Source: a bacterium
Lineage (GTDB): Bacteria; Cyanobacteriota; Vampirovibrionia; Gastranaerophilales; Gastranaerophilaceae
DNA length: 38,945 nucleotides
Assembly: GCA_017482685.1 (NCBI GenBank)
Contig: JAFUMP010000024.1
Coordinates: forward strand, 1 to 38,945
Direction of reading: 5' to 3'
Shown: one piece after another, positions 15,603 to 25,008 of the stretch
Layout: each line of letters opens with the position of its first letter
Numbering within the stretch: the stretch's first letter is position 1
Translations under genes and position numbers: made by a program
The notes under the pieces: model-generated
What the model was told of the DNA's origin: nothing
Database searches by the model: none
Seen by the model: the letters and a program-made list of their open reading frames with translations, nothing else

Positions 15603-17516
15603 CTAACCGAATAAATCGCCTAAATCGCCATCAAGGATTCCTTCGTTACTAGACGATTTTTCATATTTACAACCACGAGCCGGCATAAACTCATTAACAT
15701 AGGTTACACTTAATGAGCCAGACCAATAAATAACATCTCCTTTTGCAAGGAAAACCGATATAGAGTGTTGGTTTACTCCTTTTGTAAGACAATAACCACT
15801 TTTTGTTCCATTTATGTACAAATATCTTTTATCTGTAACATCAGCAGCACAATTATACCAACCGGCACAAGGAGTAGTGTAAGTATTATCTGCGGCATCC
15901 GGAACTGTACCCATAGAGATTGTTTTTTCTACATCAGGAGCAATCCCATTCATAATATTGGACATAAAATCAATATTAGGAGTTGTATTACTTAGTTCTA
16001 AATCAGCACGTTTACTAATCATTCCATAGATTTCTCCCATTGGCAAAGTAAACGATTCATTTTCTTCATCTAGTGTAAAATAATTAGCAAAACCCTCTGT
16101 TTCGTAAATCTCTCTAATTAAATCAAGAGATTTTGAAGGAGCAATTTTTGAGCCGGTTTTAGTTAATGAATATGGAATCATAACATAAGGTTTTGTTATT
16201 CCACTATCGGTTTCAAAATAAGTATTAGCTAAATCTATTTCAGCATTAAACTGTTTAGAATAACTACAAGCTCCTAAATATACTTCTTTAACATTAGCTC
16301 TTGTCCAAGCATCAATTTCCATAGATGTAGAATGTGTTTCAATTCCATTTGTGACAGAGAAATACAGACCTTCGCCATCTTTATAGCCAAAGTCCATAAC
16401 AAGTCTTTCTCCGGCAGTTAATGTCATAGCAGGAGTTGTCATAGTTTTAGTACTATAATTCTTGTCATAAAAATAAATCCAAAAAGAACCATCATATTGA
16501 CCTTGAATACCAAAACCATTTTGAGCTGAATAACAATAATAAGAAGAAGTATTTGAGTAATTTTCTCCAACAATTGCTTCAAGATGTATATGAAAATTCC
16601 CAAAAGTTGTAGGCAAAACACAAGGTGTTTCAATCTGTGTTGTTTCTTGATTAAGTCCGACTGTTATCCCATTTTGGATAGTTACATTTCCTGTAATAGT
16701 TATATCTTGGAAAAGAATATCACAATCTTCCTTAATAGCATTTTGTTTATAACTCAAAAGTTTTGCATAAATATCTTTATCATAGCTTACATTACCGGTT
16801 ACTAGTCCTTTAGTTTGGTTGATTTTATCAATACCAATTTCCGATAATCTTTCTAAATCACTATTAGGAGTCATAGCAATAATTTCTTCTATTTCTTCAA
16901 CTTTTTGTGTTGCAATTTCAGCTTGTTCTGTTGATAAAGCAATTTTTTCGTTTCCAATACGTTCAACCTCGTCTTTTAAATCATATAAAACACTATTGTC
17001 ACTTTCAAAAGTATTAATAGCTTCATTAATTTCTATTAAAGTATTTTGAACGATATTAGAATGGTTTTGAGTAGATTGTTTTGCTTCAGTACAAGCTAAA
17101 AGAATTTTATTAGCTTCAGTTTTAGACATACCGGAAGTTTCGACTTTAACATCAATAACAGTTTCATTGATGTGCATTGAAACATTCAAAGAGTTATTAA
17201 CAAAGGTAATATCTTCATTAACTCCTTTCTTAACAAGAAAAGGAATTATTGATGTGATAGTACGGATTCTATTTTGTGGATCAATGAGTTTTAATTCTCC
17301 GTATTGTTTTCCAATAACAAGATTTGAAGTAATTTCATTTGACAAAATTATCTCAAAAGATTTTCCACTCAAATTTCCATAAGTAAGAGTTACATTACCT
17401 AAAATAAAAGTTGCAGTAAATCCACTTAAATCTATTGTTGTATCAAAGTTTACTACAATAAATTGGTCGTCTAAAAAGTTTGTATCATCGCCTTGAATAA
17501 TAGTTACATAATCCAT
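15603..17516 (-). CDS. Tail fibre / receptor-binding protein
   Basis: 637 aa. Residues 1-105 are beta-rich (FTATFILGNVTLTYG...YGELKLIDPQNRIRTITSIIPFLV), like the N-terminal anchoring domain of baseplate BppU-type proteins. About 140-215 is a trimeric-coiled-coil-like stretch. About 290-430 looks like a jelly-roll/lectin domain (many Gly, Tyr, Trp). The C-terminus ends in a further beta domain. It probably binds the host surface. It overlaps the small coiled-coil gene upstream by one base. Confidence 0.75.
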   Translation of the reverse strand: MDYVTIIQGDDTNFLDDQFIVVNFDTTIDLSGFTATFILGNVTLTYGNLSGKSFEIILSNEITSNLVIGKQYGELKLIDPQNRIRTITSIIPFLVKKGVNEDITFVNNSLNVSMHINETVIDVKVETSGMSKTEANKILLACTEAKQSTQNHSNIVQNTLIEINEAINTFESDNSVLYDLKDEVERIGNEKIALSTEQAEIATQKVEEIEEIIAMTPNSDLERLSEIGIDKINQTKGLVTGNVSYDKDIYAKLLSYKQNAIKEDCDILFQDITITGNVTIQNGITVGLNQETTQIETPCVLPTTFGNFHIHLEAIVGENYSNTSSYYCYSAQNGFGIQGQYDGSFWIYFYDKNYSTKTMTTPAMTLTAGERLVMDFGYKDGEGLYFSVTNGIETHSTSMEIDAWTRANVKEVYLGACSYSKQFNAEIDLANTYFETDSGITKPYVMIPYSLTKTGSKIAPSKSLDLIREIYETEGFANYFTLDEENESFTLPMGEIYGMISKRADLELSNTTPNIDFMSNIMNGIAPDVEKTISMGTVPDAADNTYTTPCAGWYNCAADVTDKRYLYINGTKSGYCLTKGVNQHSISVFLAKGDVIYWSGSLSVTYVNEFMPARGCKYEKSSSNEGILDGDLGDLFG

Positions 17517-17707
17517 TATACATTTCCTTCTAAATCACTTATTCTGTCAGCTAATTTTGCAATATCAGTTGTATTTGTAGAAATATTTGTAGTATTTGCT
17601 GAAATTCTAAGAGTTAATGCCGTAATCTGTTCTTGTAAATCTTTAAAGTTATTATTCAAAAGTGTGGAGCTTGCTAAACTACCATATTCAATTTCTTCAA
17701 TTGCCAT
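17516..17707 (-). CDS. Small coiled-coil tail-fibre-associated protein
   Basis: 63 aa. YGSLASSTLLNNNFKDL followed by Asn/Thr-rich heptads (ISANTTNISTNTTDIAKLADRI) is typical of short phage fibre attachment or trimerisation segments. It directly precedes and overlaps the fibre gene, so it probably forms part of the same appendage. An AAAGGATAAT ribosome site precedes it. Confidence 0.7.
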   Translation of the reverse strand: MAIEEIEYGSLASSTLLNNNFKDLQEQITALTLRISANTTNISTNTTDIAKLADRISDLEGNV

Positions 17708-17757
17708 AGTATTATCCTTTCTTTATGAAAGAACTCCGGATATGACATAACAAGCAC

Positions 17758-17785
17758 TTGAAAAACAAAAAAAATAAGATATAAT
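17758..17785 (+). promoter_or_regulatory. Promoter of candidate antisense RNA
   Basis: TTGAAA (17758-17763), a 16-base spacer and TATAAT (17780-17785). It points right, against the virion operon, into the small hydrophobic peptide gene. Confidence 0.65.
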
Positions 17786-17791
17786 AAATAA

Positions 17792-17892
17792 TGTAAGGGA
17801 AAAGCCCTAGCTGTCACTAGAGCTTAACCGTTTCCTTTACAAAGCAGATTGTAAAGTAGCTATCATCACGATAAGGGCGATAGCTATTTTTA
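17792..17892 (+). ncRNA. Candidate antisense RNA antitoxin (type I toxin-antitoxin)
   Basis: The predicted transcript starts after the promoter at 17758 and ends at an 8-bp hairpin (TAGCTATC with GATAGCTA, 17857-17886) followed by TTTTT. About 100 bases long, it is fully complementary to the 3' half of the peptide coding region and its 3' untranslated region. It contains no reasonable open frame. Convergent overlap of a toxin mRNA with an antisense RNA is the layout of Fst/TxpA-type systems. Confidence 0.6.
17803..17826 (-). terminator. Terminator of the small-peptide mRNA
   Basis: On the minus strand AAGCTCTAG pairs with CTAGGGCTT (one G-U) around TGACAG, followed by TT and a pyrimidine run. 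It lies 10 bases after the peptide stop codon and would also weaken read-through into the fibre genes. Confidence 0.6.
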
Positions 17893-17908
17893 TTAGCAAT
17901 CGATGCAT
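17837..17908 (-). CDS. Candidate type I toxin: 23-residue hydrophobic peptide
   Basis: ATG 17908 has an excellent ribosome site, GGAAGGAGG, seven bases upstream. The peptide begins MHRLLIKIAIALIV and is almost entirely a single short membrane helix with a basic N-terminus, like Ibs/Ldr/Fst-class toxins that damage the membrane. In the leader, CCTCGA/TCGAGG (17923-17928 with 17952-17957) can form a stem overlapping the ribosome site. An antisense promoter and terminator face it. It is too short to prove by sequence alone. Confidence 0.55.
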   Translation of the reverse strand: MHRLLIKIAIALIVMIATLQSAL

Positions 17909-18008
17909 TGTCCAACCTCCTTCCTCGACTGCATAACCGTAATACTGTTGTTCGAGGGGTGGTCGTCAGAACGGCTCCCATTTACATTATTTAGTTTTCA
18001 AGTTTTCT

Positions 18009-18020
18009 CAATTATATCAT
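18009..18020 (-). promoter_or_regulatory. Extended -10 promoter of the small-peptide mRNA
   Basis: The minus strand reads TGATATAAT (extended -10, TGnTATAAT; TATAAT = 18016-18011). No clear -35. The start would be near 18004, giving a leader of about 95 bases with hairpins before the peptide ATG. Confidence 0.5.
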
Positions 18021-18024
18021 AATT

Positions 18025-20853
18025 TTAGGGCATGAATTTAACGGAGTATTCTTCCTCTATTTCTTTATAAACACGTTTCATAGCTCTATCGAAGTCAATT
18101 TTATTTGCTTTCATTTTAGGTTTAAATTTTTCTATTGCTTCCATATCGCCATTTAAAATACATTCTTTTAAATAAGCTCTAGCTTGAAAAGAATTAATCC
18201 CTTTTGTTGTTGAATAAAACGCATCAATTGGTTTTAGCTTTTCTTTTTTGTTTAGAGTAAAAGGTGTAAAAGTATCTTTATACCTATCTTTTACACTAGC
18301 TTTATTCCAATTATTTGTATATTCATCTGAAATTTTTGTAACAACAGGGTTTATTAATGGAGCAGATTTACTTGCTAGTTTTCTAATTGCACTATTTGGT
18401 AAATCTTCAACAATTTCCGGCACTTCTAAGGCTTGTTTCCCGATTCTTGCATAGACTTCTCTGCCGTGTTCATTTTGTCCGACAAAAGGGCGAGGAAACA
18501 AATTATTAACTACTTTTTGTCCGATAGAATCTTTTTCCGTAAATCTATTATTAGAATAAGATGATAAATTCTTAATTCCTTCGGGATATTTTTCTTTATC
18601 CTTCATATAATCAACAGTTCGGTAACAAGCATTAATAGCATTAGAGTAAATAGCAGTTTGAGCAAGAAACATCATAAAATAACGTCTTGCTTGCTGACCT
18701 CTTACACCGGCACCTTTTATATCATTAGTAAAAGAAGAAAGTCCTAATTTCCGAGAAAATTCTCTTACGGCAGAACCAAATTTACTTGATTGAGCAAATT
18801 TGTTTAAGAATTTTTGTCCGGCTTCAGATGAAAATATTGCTAAGGATTGACGTATGGTAGCTGACATATTCCAATCTGGAGAAAGTAAAAGCCTTTGCCC
18901 CTTTTTTATACTACTAGGTTTTATTCCTAAAGTGTCCCAATTTTGACCGCCAAAAGTATCATTTACAAGTTGAGCAATATCTCTGCGAACATTTTTGGAT
19001 AGTGCTTTTTTCCCGTTCTCTGAAACCCTTTTTATTAGAGTATCATAAGTATGAAGTTTATAAGTATTATGCAAATAGTTCCATAAATACTTATTATTTG
19101 TATCAACCATAGCTCTTGCAGACTTAGTTAATCCTTTGCTTGCACCAAAAGTTACTTTATCAAGGACTTTTGAAAAACTGTCCATAAAGGTATTAAACTC
19201 CCCAATATTAATATCAGAAATCGCACCAAATTGAACTCCGTCTTTAATAGCTTCTCTTGCAAGTTTAGAGTTCTTAAAAAGTTCATAATTATTATTTTTT
19301 ATTCCGTCAATAATTTTAGGAATATTACCTAAAGTTTTGATTGTCTGAAATGGTATAATACTAGAAGAATGAGCTGCTGAACTCTCTGTTAATGCAACGG
19401 CGTGCATACCATTAAATAAGAACTTACAACCTTTAGCAAAATTATTAACCATATCATAGCTATTTCCGGCTTTTTCTAATAGTTGTTTTGCCAAGCTATC
19501 TGTCTTTTTAGGGTTTAGTGAAGATTCTAAAACCGGTTTTAAAATTTCTTGAAACTCTTTTATGGCTGAAATCGGTTTACCATTCGGTAACTTTATTTCA
19601 TCAATCGCACGCATAAATTTTGTGTTTTCAGTAGCATCAATTAATTGATTTGCATGAAGTTTTTGTATTTCTGCATAATCTAAAGTTTTTGGTTTTAAAT
19701 TGATATGCTTTGTTATTCCATCAACCATAATATCTAAGCCGTTTTCAATCCCTTGTTTATAAGTCGGAATTACACGACCTAACTCAAATTGCGAGTTTGT
19801 TCTAAGGTGTTGATTTAGAAGTTTTTTATCAGCATCAGAAATATCCCAAATGTGAGTAATATATTCTTCTGGATTAACAAAACTTTTTAGTTCTTTAACT
19901 TCAGCTAATTTATTCCAATTTATTTCTAAGTCTTTAAAATGGTTATGAGCTAATGTTTTTAAAATATTTTTACTATCTTCAGTTAGTGATTTATAAATCT
20001 GATGTAAATCATTCCTATCAAAATTTTTTATTGGTAAATCCGTGTTTTCACGAATAAACGGCATTATTTCTCGAAGTTGTTTAGGATTAATTTTTAGTTC
20101 TTTTGCGACATCATCAACTTCAGATATAAATTTATTTATTTTTAAAGACGTATCATAATTTGCTAAATCAATGTTTGAACGTCTGTTATTGATAAGGTTT
20201 CTTAAATTATCCTTTATAGACTCAGCTTCAAGATTTTTAGGTTTTGATTCTTCAGCTATTTCTACGGCTTTATCAACGGCATTTCCTTTTATTTTATTGA
20301 GAATACCACCAATAGCAGTTGTTCCGACCATTCCTGTTGCAGCTCCTATTGCCGTATCTTTACCTAAATCTTTTGAAAAACCTTTTTCAGCAATACTAGA
20401 AGCTCCACTACCTAAAGCCCCTTGATATGCTCCGGTTAGTGCAAGATTTCCCCACATACCAAGTTTAGGAATACTAGTTTCCGGTGCTGCAAAAAATGGC
20501 AGAACTTCTCCGACAACTTTTCCTGCTTTTCCGGCAGTATTATTAACCGGTTTTCCCAAAAGTTTTGCATAACGATTTTGTTTTTCGTACTCGGTTAATT
20601 CTCTCATACCGAGTTTTTTTCTCCAAGTATTTCCATATCTCATACCGATTCCGGCACCAAGAGAAGAAAGACCTTGAACAACACCTTTTCCAAAATCTCT
20701 AGCACCACTTCCTATCTTTTGCATAGTAGTAGGTTCAACAATTTCTTCAACTTTACCTTCTAAACGAATTGGACTTTCATCTTCTTGAAAATCAATATTA
20801 TTTTCAGCTTGAAAGTCCAATTCATTATCATCTTTTATAAAATCTATTGTCAT
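18025..20853 (-). CDS. Large internal virion / DNA-ejection protein
   Basis: 942 aa. An acidic N-terminus is followed by a Gly/Ala-rich stretch with weak hydrophobic segments (about 50-185, GVVQGLSSLGAGIG, AIGAATGMVGTTAIGG), then a long helical, Lys/Asn-rich body. It occupies the place of T7 gene 16, the last internal core protein before the tail fibre, and such proteins form the channel that carries DNA into the cell. I do not see the lytic transglycosylase motif that T7 gp16 has. It overlaps the upstream gene by four bases. Confidence 0.65.
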   Translation of the reverse strand: MTIDFIKDDNELDFQAENNIDFQEDESPIRLEGKVEEIVEPTTMQKIGSGARDFGKGVVQGLSSLGAGIGMRYGNTWRKKLGMRELTEYEKQNRYAKLLGKPVNNTAGKAGKVVGEVLPFFAAPETSIPKLGMWGNLALTGAYQGALGSGASSIAEKGFSKDLGKDTAIGAATGMVGTTAIGGILNKIKGNAVDKAVEIAEESKPKNLEAESIKDNLRNLINNRRSNIDLANYDTSLKINKFISEVDDVAKELKINPKQLREIMPFIRENTDLPIKNFDRNDLHQIYKSLTEDSKNILKTLAHNHFKDLEINWNKLAEVKELKSFVNPEEYITHIWDISDADKKLLNQHLRTNSQFELGRVIPTYKQGIENGLDIMVDGITKHINLKPKTLDYAEIQKLHANQLIDATENTKFMRAIDEIKLPNGKPISAIKEFQEILKPVLESSLNPKKTDSLAKQLLEKAGNSYDMVNNFAKGCKFLFNGMHAVALTESSAAHSSSIIPFQTIKTLGNIPKIIDGIKNNNYELFKNSKLAREAIKDGVQFGAISDINIGEFNTFMDSFSKVLDKVTFGASKGLTKSARAMVDTNNKYLWNYLHNTYKLHTYDTLIKRVSENGKKALSKNVRRDIAQLVNDTFGGQNWDTLGIKPSSIKKGQRLLLSPDWNMSATIRQSLAIFSSEAGQKFLNKFAQSSKFGSAVREFSRKLGLSSFTNDIKGAGVRGQQARRYFMMFLAQTAIYSNAINACYRTVDYMKDKEKYPEGIKNLSSYSNNRFTEKDSIGQKVVNNLFPRPFVGQNEHGREVYARIGKQALEVPEIVEDLPNSAIRKLASKSAPLINPVVTKISDEYTNNWNKASVKDRYKDTFTPFTLNKKEKLKPIDAFYSTTKGINSFQARAYLKECILNGDMEAIEKFKPKMKANKIDFDRAMKRVYKEIEEEYSVKFMP

Positions 20854-22331
20854 TTTCTAATTTTATATCCCTTTTTTAATGCTTCTTGCAGTTGCGATTT
20901 TGGAATTGTGCCGTTTACACCATCTGGCGAAACAACATTAATACGAACATCTGAAGAACTATCATTAGGTTTTTTGCCATATTGAACGTGAGTATAATTA
21001 TGACTATCTGGCTTATTTCCGTATAAAACGTGTGTATAGTTGTGAGATGCCGGCTTTTCTCCATAAAGTACATGAGTATAATTATGACTATCCGGTTTTT
21101 CTCCGTATTCAACTTTTATGATATTTTGTCCATTATTCTTATTTCTATGATAGTTTTTATTCCGTTCTGTTTTATTTTGTTGGTCATATCTAGCAGCTTT
21201 AGATATTATGCCTAATGCTCCGATATTAACCATTTCATCGGGGTTATAATTTTCGCTATTCAAAATTTGGTTATATTCATCTACTGATAATTGTCCACTA
21301 TCAAGTCTTAATCTTTCATATTCGCCACGAGTCATATAGTCTTTTTGATATTTCTTAGAAACAAGAATTTTTGCTAAATCACTAGAATCAAGATTTACTC
21401 TGTTATTTCCGACTTCCACTCCTTGTTGTTCTAAAATATCTCTATACAAATCCCCTTTATATTTAGCATTAGCAATTTTATATGCAGTTGTAAGACCATA
21501 TAAAGGATCTCCACTTAAAGCTCCTGTTAAACCACCGGTTAAAACACCTTGAACAGTAGGACTTTGTGTTACTCTAACGATTGTTCCAACACCTTCCCCT
21601 AGTCTTTGCATAAACCCTTTATCTTCACTAGGTCTAAGGTTTTCTATATTAAAACCATTGTTTCGGTTTTCATTATATCCTTCAATAAAGTCATTTAATC
21701 CACTAGCTAAATTTCCGTAAACATCTTTTTTTACCGAATCAACATTTTGAGGAATCGTAGTTGGTTTAACTGAATTGTTAGTATAATCATCAATAGCTTG
21801 TGAAATAATATTATCAGTTTCAGTATTTTGAGGTTGAACAACTTGTGGAACTTCTTGCATAATACCTTGTTCTACATTCTGTTTAACTCGATTTTCTGCA
21901 ACATCAACGGCATTTTCAGCTAACTTTTGTGTGTATTCTCCACTAGCTTTAGCACGTTTTCTATTTGTACCATCTAATGCCATAACTCCAAGTGCTACTA
22001 ATGGATTAACTGACATAGCACCACTACCGGCAGAAGCTCCGGCACTTGCTCCTGCTGAAGCTCCACTTATTGCCGGTACAGCTTTAGAAATTGCTTGTTG
22101 CATAGCTCCGGCTCCGTTTTGTAAATTTGTTCCAAGAGTTTGAATACCTTTGCCAATAGAATTATCAATATATCTACCAACAGTTGATAGACCTTCGCCA
22201 AAGTTCCCTACTTTAGAAGAAATATCATTGATGCGACTAATTGAGTTTCCATTTTGTTGAGATTGTTTTATTTCTTCTTCAACTTTTTTCTTTATCAATT
22301 CTTGTATAAGTTCGTTAGGGTTGTTTATCAT
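20850..22331 (-). CDS. Internal virion / ejection protein with 14-residue tandem repeats
   Basis: 493 aa. Gln/Asn-rich helical N-terminus; a small-residue segment (about 90-110, ASAGASAGASAGSG); a long middle with glycine-rich hydrophobic runs (about 260-290); then four tandem copies of a YGEKPDSHNYTHVL-like unit near the C-terminus, and a basic end. It holds the position of T7 gene 15. No catalytic motif seen. Overlaps the following gene by four bases (translational coupling). Confidence 0.6.
   Translation of the reverse strand: MINNPNELIQELIKKKVEEEIKQSQQNGNSISRINDISSKVGNFGEGLSTVGRYIDNSIGKGIQTLGTNLQNGAGAMQQAISKAVPAISGASAGASAGASAGSGAMSVNPLVALGVMALDGTNRKRAKASGEYTQKLAENAVDVAENRVKQNVEQGIMQEVPQVVQPQNTETDNIISQAIDDYTNNSVKPTTIPQNVDSVKKDVYGNLASGLNDFIEGYNENRNNGFNIENLRPSEDKGFMQRLGEGVGTIVRVTQSPTVQGVLTGGLTGALSGDPLYGLTTAYKIANAKYKGDLYRDILEQQGVEVGNNRVNLDSSDLAKILVSKKYQKDYMTRGEYERLRLDSGQLSVDEYNQILNSENYNPDEMVNIGALGIISKAARYDQQNKTERNKNYHRNKNNGQNIIKVEYGEKPDSHNYTHVLYGEKPASHNYTHVLYGNKPDSHNYTHVQYGKKPNDSSSDVRINVVSPDGVNGTIPKSQLQEALKKGYKIRK
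20967..21107 (-). repeat. Tandem 42-bp coding repeats
   Basis: Three full units and one partial unit, each 42 bases, encode YG[E/N/K]KP[D/A]SHNYTHV[L/Q]. The third bases have drifted more than the first two, so the repeat seems to be kept for its protein sequence. Confidence 0.85.
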
Positions 22332-22338
22332 ATTTTAC

Positions 22339-22911
22339 CTATAATCCATAAGAGTACGATTTAGAACTACTATTACCACTTGTTGAGGCATTACCAGAAC
22401 TTGTAGATAATGATAATGCTTGGTTTCCGTTTACGGCATTTTGACCTTGTAAATATGCATTTAATAACAGATTAATCATATTGCCTGTATTTGTTTGAGT
22501 ATTTGCTAAAAGATTTGCAGTATAGTTAGAAATATTATCAGTCATTGCATTAGATAAATTATTATACATATTGGTTGCAGAGCTTGACCTTACCATATTT
22601 CTAGTCGCAAGAGGATTAATAATATTATTCTCCAAAGCCCTTCTACCACTTTCATTTAAGTTTTTTGTATAAGCATCTATCAAGGCTTTATTTGTCGGAC
22701 TATCTAATGTTGGTTTTCGATATTCTTCCAATAGTTCATCTATATTTTTATTGGTATAATCGTAAACACTTTTATATGCCGTTCCGTCATTCAAAGTCGT
22801 TGTTGTTCCGTTGTTATCTGTTACAGATGTTACATACGGATTTTTGGTTGTTGTCTTTGAATATGTTGTCTTTGAGCTTGAACTTGATTTAGAACTAGAG
22901 CCACCACCCAT
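22339..22911 (-). CDS. Small internal virion protein (T7 gp14-like position)
   Basis: 190 aa, close to the 196 of T7 gp14. N-terminal Gly/Ser/Lys/Thr-rich tail (MGGGSSSKSSSSSK), helical middle (EEYRKPTLDSPTNKALIDAY), Asn-rich helical part (about 120-165) and a Ser-rich end. Tail proteins of this style with a MGGGSS start are common in podovirus ejection complexes. The assignment rests on position and composition. Confidence 0.6.
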   Translation of the reverse strand: MGGGSSSKSSSSSKTTYSKTTTKNPYVTSVTDNNGTTTTLNDGTAYKSVYDYTNKNIDELLEEYRKPTLDSPTNKALIDAYTKNLNESGRRALENNIINPLATRNMVRSSSATNMYNNLSNAMTDNISNYTANLLANTQTNTGNMINLLLNAYLQGQNAVNGNQALSLSTSSGNASTSGNSSSKSYSYGL

Positions 22912-22993
22912 TTTTTATAACCTTCTTTCTAGCTTTTAGTAACATTCCAACTGTAATGACATTGAAAACTACAGATTTTATAATCTGTTCCAT
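22895..22993 (-). CDS. Possible 32-residue membrane peptide
   Basis: ATG 22993 has AGG eight bases upstream. The frame covers most of the only sizeable gap in this part of the operon and overlaps the next start by 17 bases. The peptide has a short hydrophobic helix (VVFNVITVGMLL) then a basic RKKVIK tail. Weak evidence; it may not be translated. Confidence 0.3.
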   Translation of the reverse strand: MEQIIKSVVFNVITVGMLLKARKKVIKNGWWL

Positions 22994-23038
22994 AGTCATT
23001 ACCTAAATTGTTTTATTGGCTTAAACCTTCTTTCTATT

Positions 23039-23422
23039 TTAATTATATGTTTGTCTTTTTAAGCAATATAAATTTTCTCCAATCTTTTTAAATCCACATT
23101 TTAAAATTTGGTAAATTGCCGTTTTGTGTTTTGTTCGAGCATAAATATCACAATTCCACCAAGTCAGAGATTCTTTAAAACATTCAAGGTTTATATTCAT
23201 AGCTTTTCGATAAGCTACGGCATTTACATATAACTTGCCTTCAATTTCATAATAATAAATGTAACCTCTGAATTTACCCCCAACTATGAAAGAATAGAAG
23301 AAAGTATTGTTTACTATCCAATCAAAATCTTCATAATCTTCTACTTCTGATTGGGTTTCTTCAAATAATTTCTTACATTCTTCATAGTTGAATTGTGGAT
23401 TTTGGGGAATGAGGACTTTCAT
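23039..23422 (-). CDS. GNAT-like phage protein (T7 gp13 position)
   Basis: 127 aa. Acetyltransferase-like fold pattern: central GGKFRGYIYYYEIEGKLYVNAVAYRK, then a C-terminal ILKCGFKKIGENLYCLKR like the last strands of GNAT proteins. T7 gp13 and the related DUF2824 proteins have this length, this fold and this place between tail tube B and the internal virion proteins. The classical acetyl-CoA loop (Q/R-x-x-G-x-G/A) is not visible, so activity is doubtful. It overlaps the upstream stop by one base. Confidence 0.65.
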   Translation of the reverse strand: MKVLIPQNPQFNYEECKKLFEETQSEVEDYEDFDWIVNNTFFYSFIVGGKFRGYIYYYEIEGKLYVNAVAYRKAMNINLECFKESLTWWNCDIYARTKHKTAIYQILKCGFKKIGENLYCLKRQTYN

Positions 23423-24954
23423 TAGATTTGTTTAACCTTAATTTTACTAAATTCCATATTTTTTAAACAAAAACCTTCGCCTTGATTATATGTATAAAGT
23501 TGAATTTCTAACGTCTTAAAAGTTGCTGAAGGTAATTTATAAATTGAGTTTAGTTCCTTTAATGGAAAATACGTCATATCCCAATGTCCACTATCATAAT
23601 AAAGAGCATCTTTCATTGTTTTAATCTGTATTTTCTTAACTTTAGGAGCTTTAAACATATCATAGTTTTTTATATATCTAATCCAAAAATCACTAGAATA
23701 TGTCATATCTATTGTAACTCTTGGTGGGAAATATAGAATCTTTAAAGTATTATCCACACCTAAGTTTAAAGGAGTACATTTGTAATAGCTTCTCAGAAAA
23801 GTGCCGTTAAAAGTATCTGTTTTATATTCTTCATAAATTTTTCCATTTTCGCCACCAGAATATAAAACATTGTTTATAATATTAAAACAAGTTACATCAG
23901 GACATTTTCGCTTAACCCATTCTTTATGGATATAATCAAAAATCATAATAGTTTTAACTTCCGGCTCAAAAGTCGGTATTAAAAACCAAATTTCATTTCT
24001 ATCAGATAATACAATGGATAAAACTCTAATTTCTTTTAATCTACTTGGATCTATATCACATAATTCTTGTTGAATATCTAACGCAATATTATCTCCTAAA
24101 GTTTTATCTCCTGTAACAACTTGATTAAAAGAAAACACTCCTTTCTTTGTATCATCATAGAAATAAAGTTCTGTGCCGTGAAACACAAGGGAATCATAAC
24201 TTGCACAACCCCCTGGACTTTCTTCAGATTGAGAATATGGATATTCTCCAGACAAAAGTATTGAACTGTTTTTAAAGAATATAGCCAAACTTCCCAAATA
24301 AGGAATGATTGCAGTAATGTTTTTAACATATTCAACATATCCGGAAGAAGTTGAAACTTCACTATCAGAGGTTTTAAAGTCATAAATATTTTCTTGAACA
24401 GAATACCAAAGAACATTATTATTGAATATCCATAATCTATTGTCATAATTAACCAACCCTAAGCCTTTGACAGTTCTATTGTCCATATCAACAAGTTCCA
24501 TCATTTTAAGTTCGGTTTCAGCACCAATTTCAAGGCTTAAAATTTCTTCTCCATTAGAAAAAACAAATAAATCAGACCAACCTTGTGCAATATCAAGACC
24601 ACAAGATGAGCCTGTAACTGTAAGATTATCAACCTTTGTTGTTATTTCATTTAATAAAGAATTATATAAATATATTTTTCCGACTTCTGAATTTTCTGCA
24701 TGTATAAAGAAATATGTTGTGTTTTTTTGAACACTCTCAAATATATTGATAATTCTTTCATTACTAGGAATTAAATCACATATAGAGATGTTACCTTTAG
24801 CAGTTCTTATTCCTACACCACTATTAATTCCGGTGTTGAATAATTCTACATTTTGAATATCAGAAGCAGTAATAAGCGAACTAGAAAAAGTTGCATTAAT
24901 TCTTCTAATCCCACCAAATTTATTACAAATTAGTGATGTATTTTTTGTTGCCAT
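23422..24954 (-). CDS. Tail tubular protein B / nozzle protein
   Basis: 510 aa. Starts with a short NKFGGIRRINA segment and continues as a beta-rich protein with repeated W/Y-containing strands (SDLFVFSNGEEILSL, LWIFNNNVLWYS, KEWVKRKCPDVTCFNIINNVLYSGG), in keeping with the beta-propeller of podovirus nozzle proteins (T7 gp12-like). Length is below T7 gp12 (about 794 aa). It is separated from tail tube A by hicAB on the opposite strand. Confidence 0.7.
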   Translation of the reverse strand: MATKNTSLICNKFGGIRRINATFSSSLITASDIQNVELFNTGINSGVGIRTAKGNISICDLIPSNERIINIFESVQKNTTYFFIHAENSEVGKIYLYNSLLNEITTKVDNLTVTGSSCGLDIAQGWSDLFVFSNGEEILSLEIGAETELKMMELVDMDNRTVKGLGLVNYDNRLWIFNNNVLWYSVQENIYDFKTSDSEVSTSSGYVEYVKNITAIIPYLGSLAIFFKNSSILLSGEYPYSQSEESPGGCASYDSLVFHGTELYFYDDTKKGVFSFNQVVTGDKTLGDNIALDIQQELCDIDPSRLKEIRVLSIVLSDRNEIWFLIPTFEPEVKTIMIFDYIHKEWVKRKCPDVTCFNIINNVLYSGGENGKIYEEYKTDTFNGTFLRSYYKCTPLNLGVDNTLKILYFPPRVTIDMTYSSDFWIRYIKNYDMFKAPKVKKIQIKTMKDALYYDSGHWDMTYFPLKELNSIYKLPSATFKTLEIQLYTYNQGEGFCLKNMEFSKIKVKQI

Positions 24955-24973
24955 AGAAAAATCTCTAAAAGGG

Positions 24974-25002
24974 TTGTATTTGATGAAAATATTTGTTATA
25001 AC
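24974..25002 (+). promoter_or_regulatory. Promoter of a small structured RNA
   Basis: TTGTAT (24974-24979), 17 bases, TATAAC (24997-25002). Reads right, opposite to the virion operon. Confidence 0.5.
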
Positions 25003-25008
25003 ATAGAT

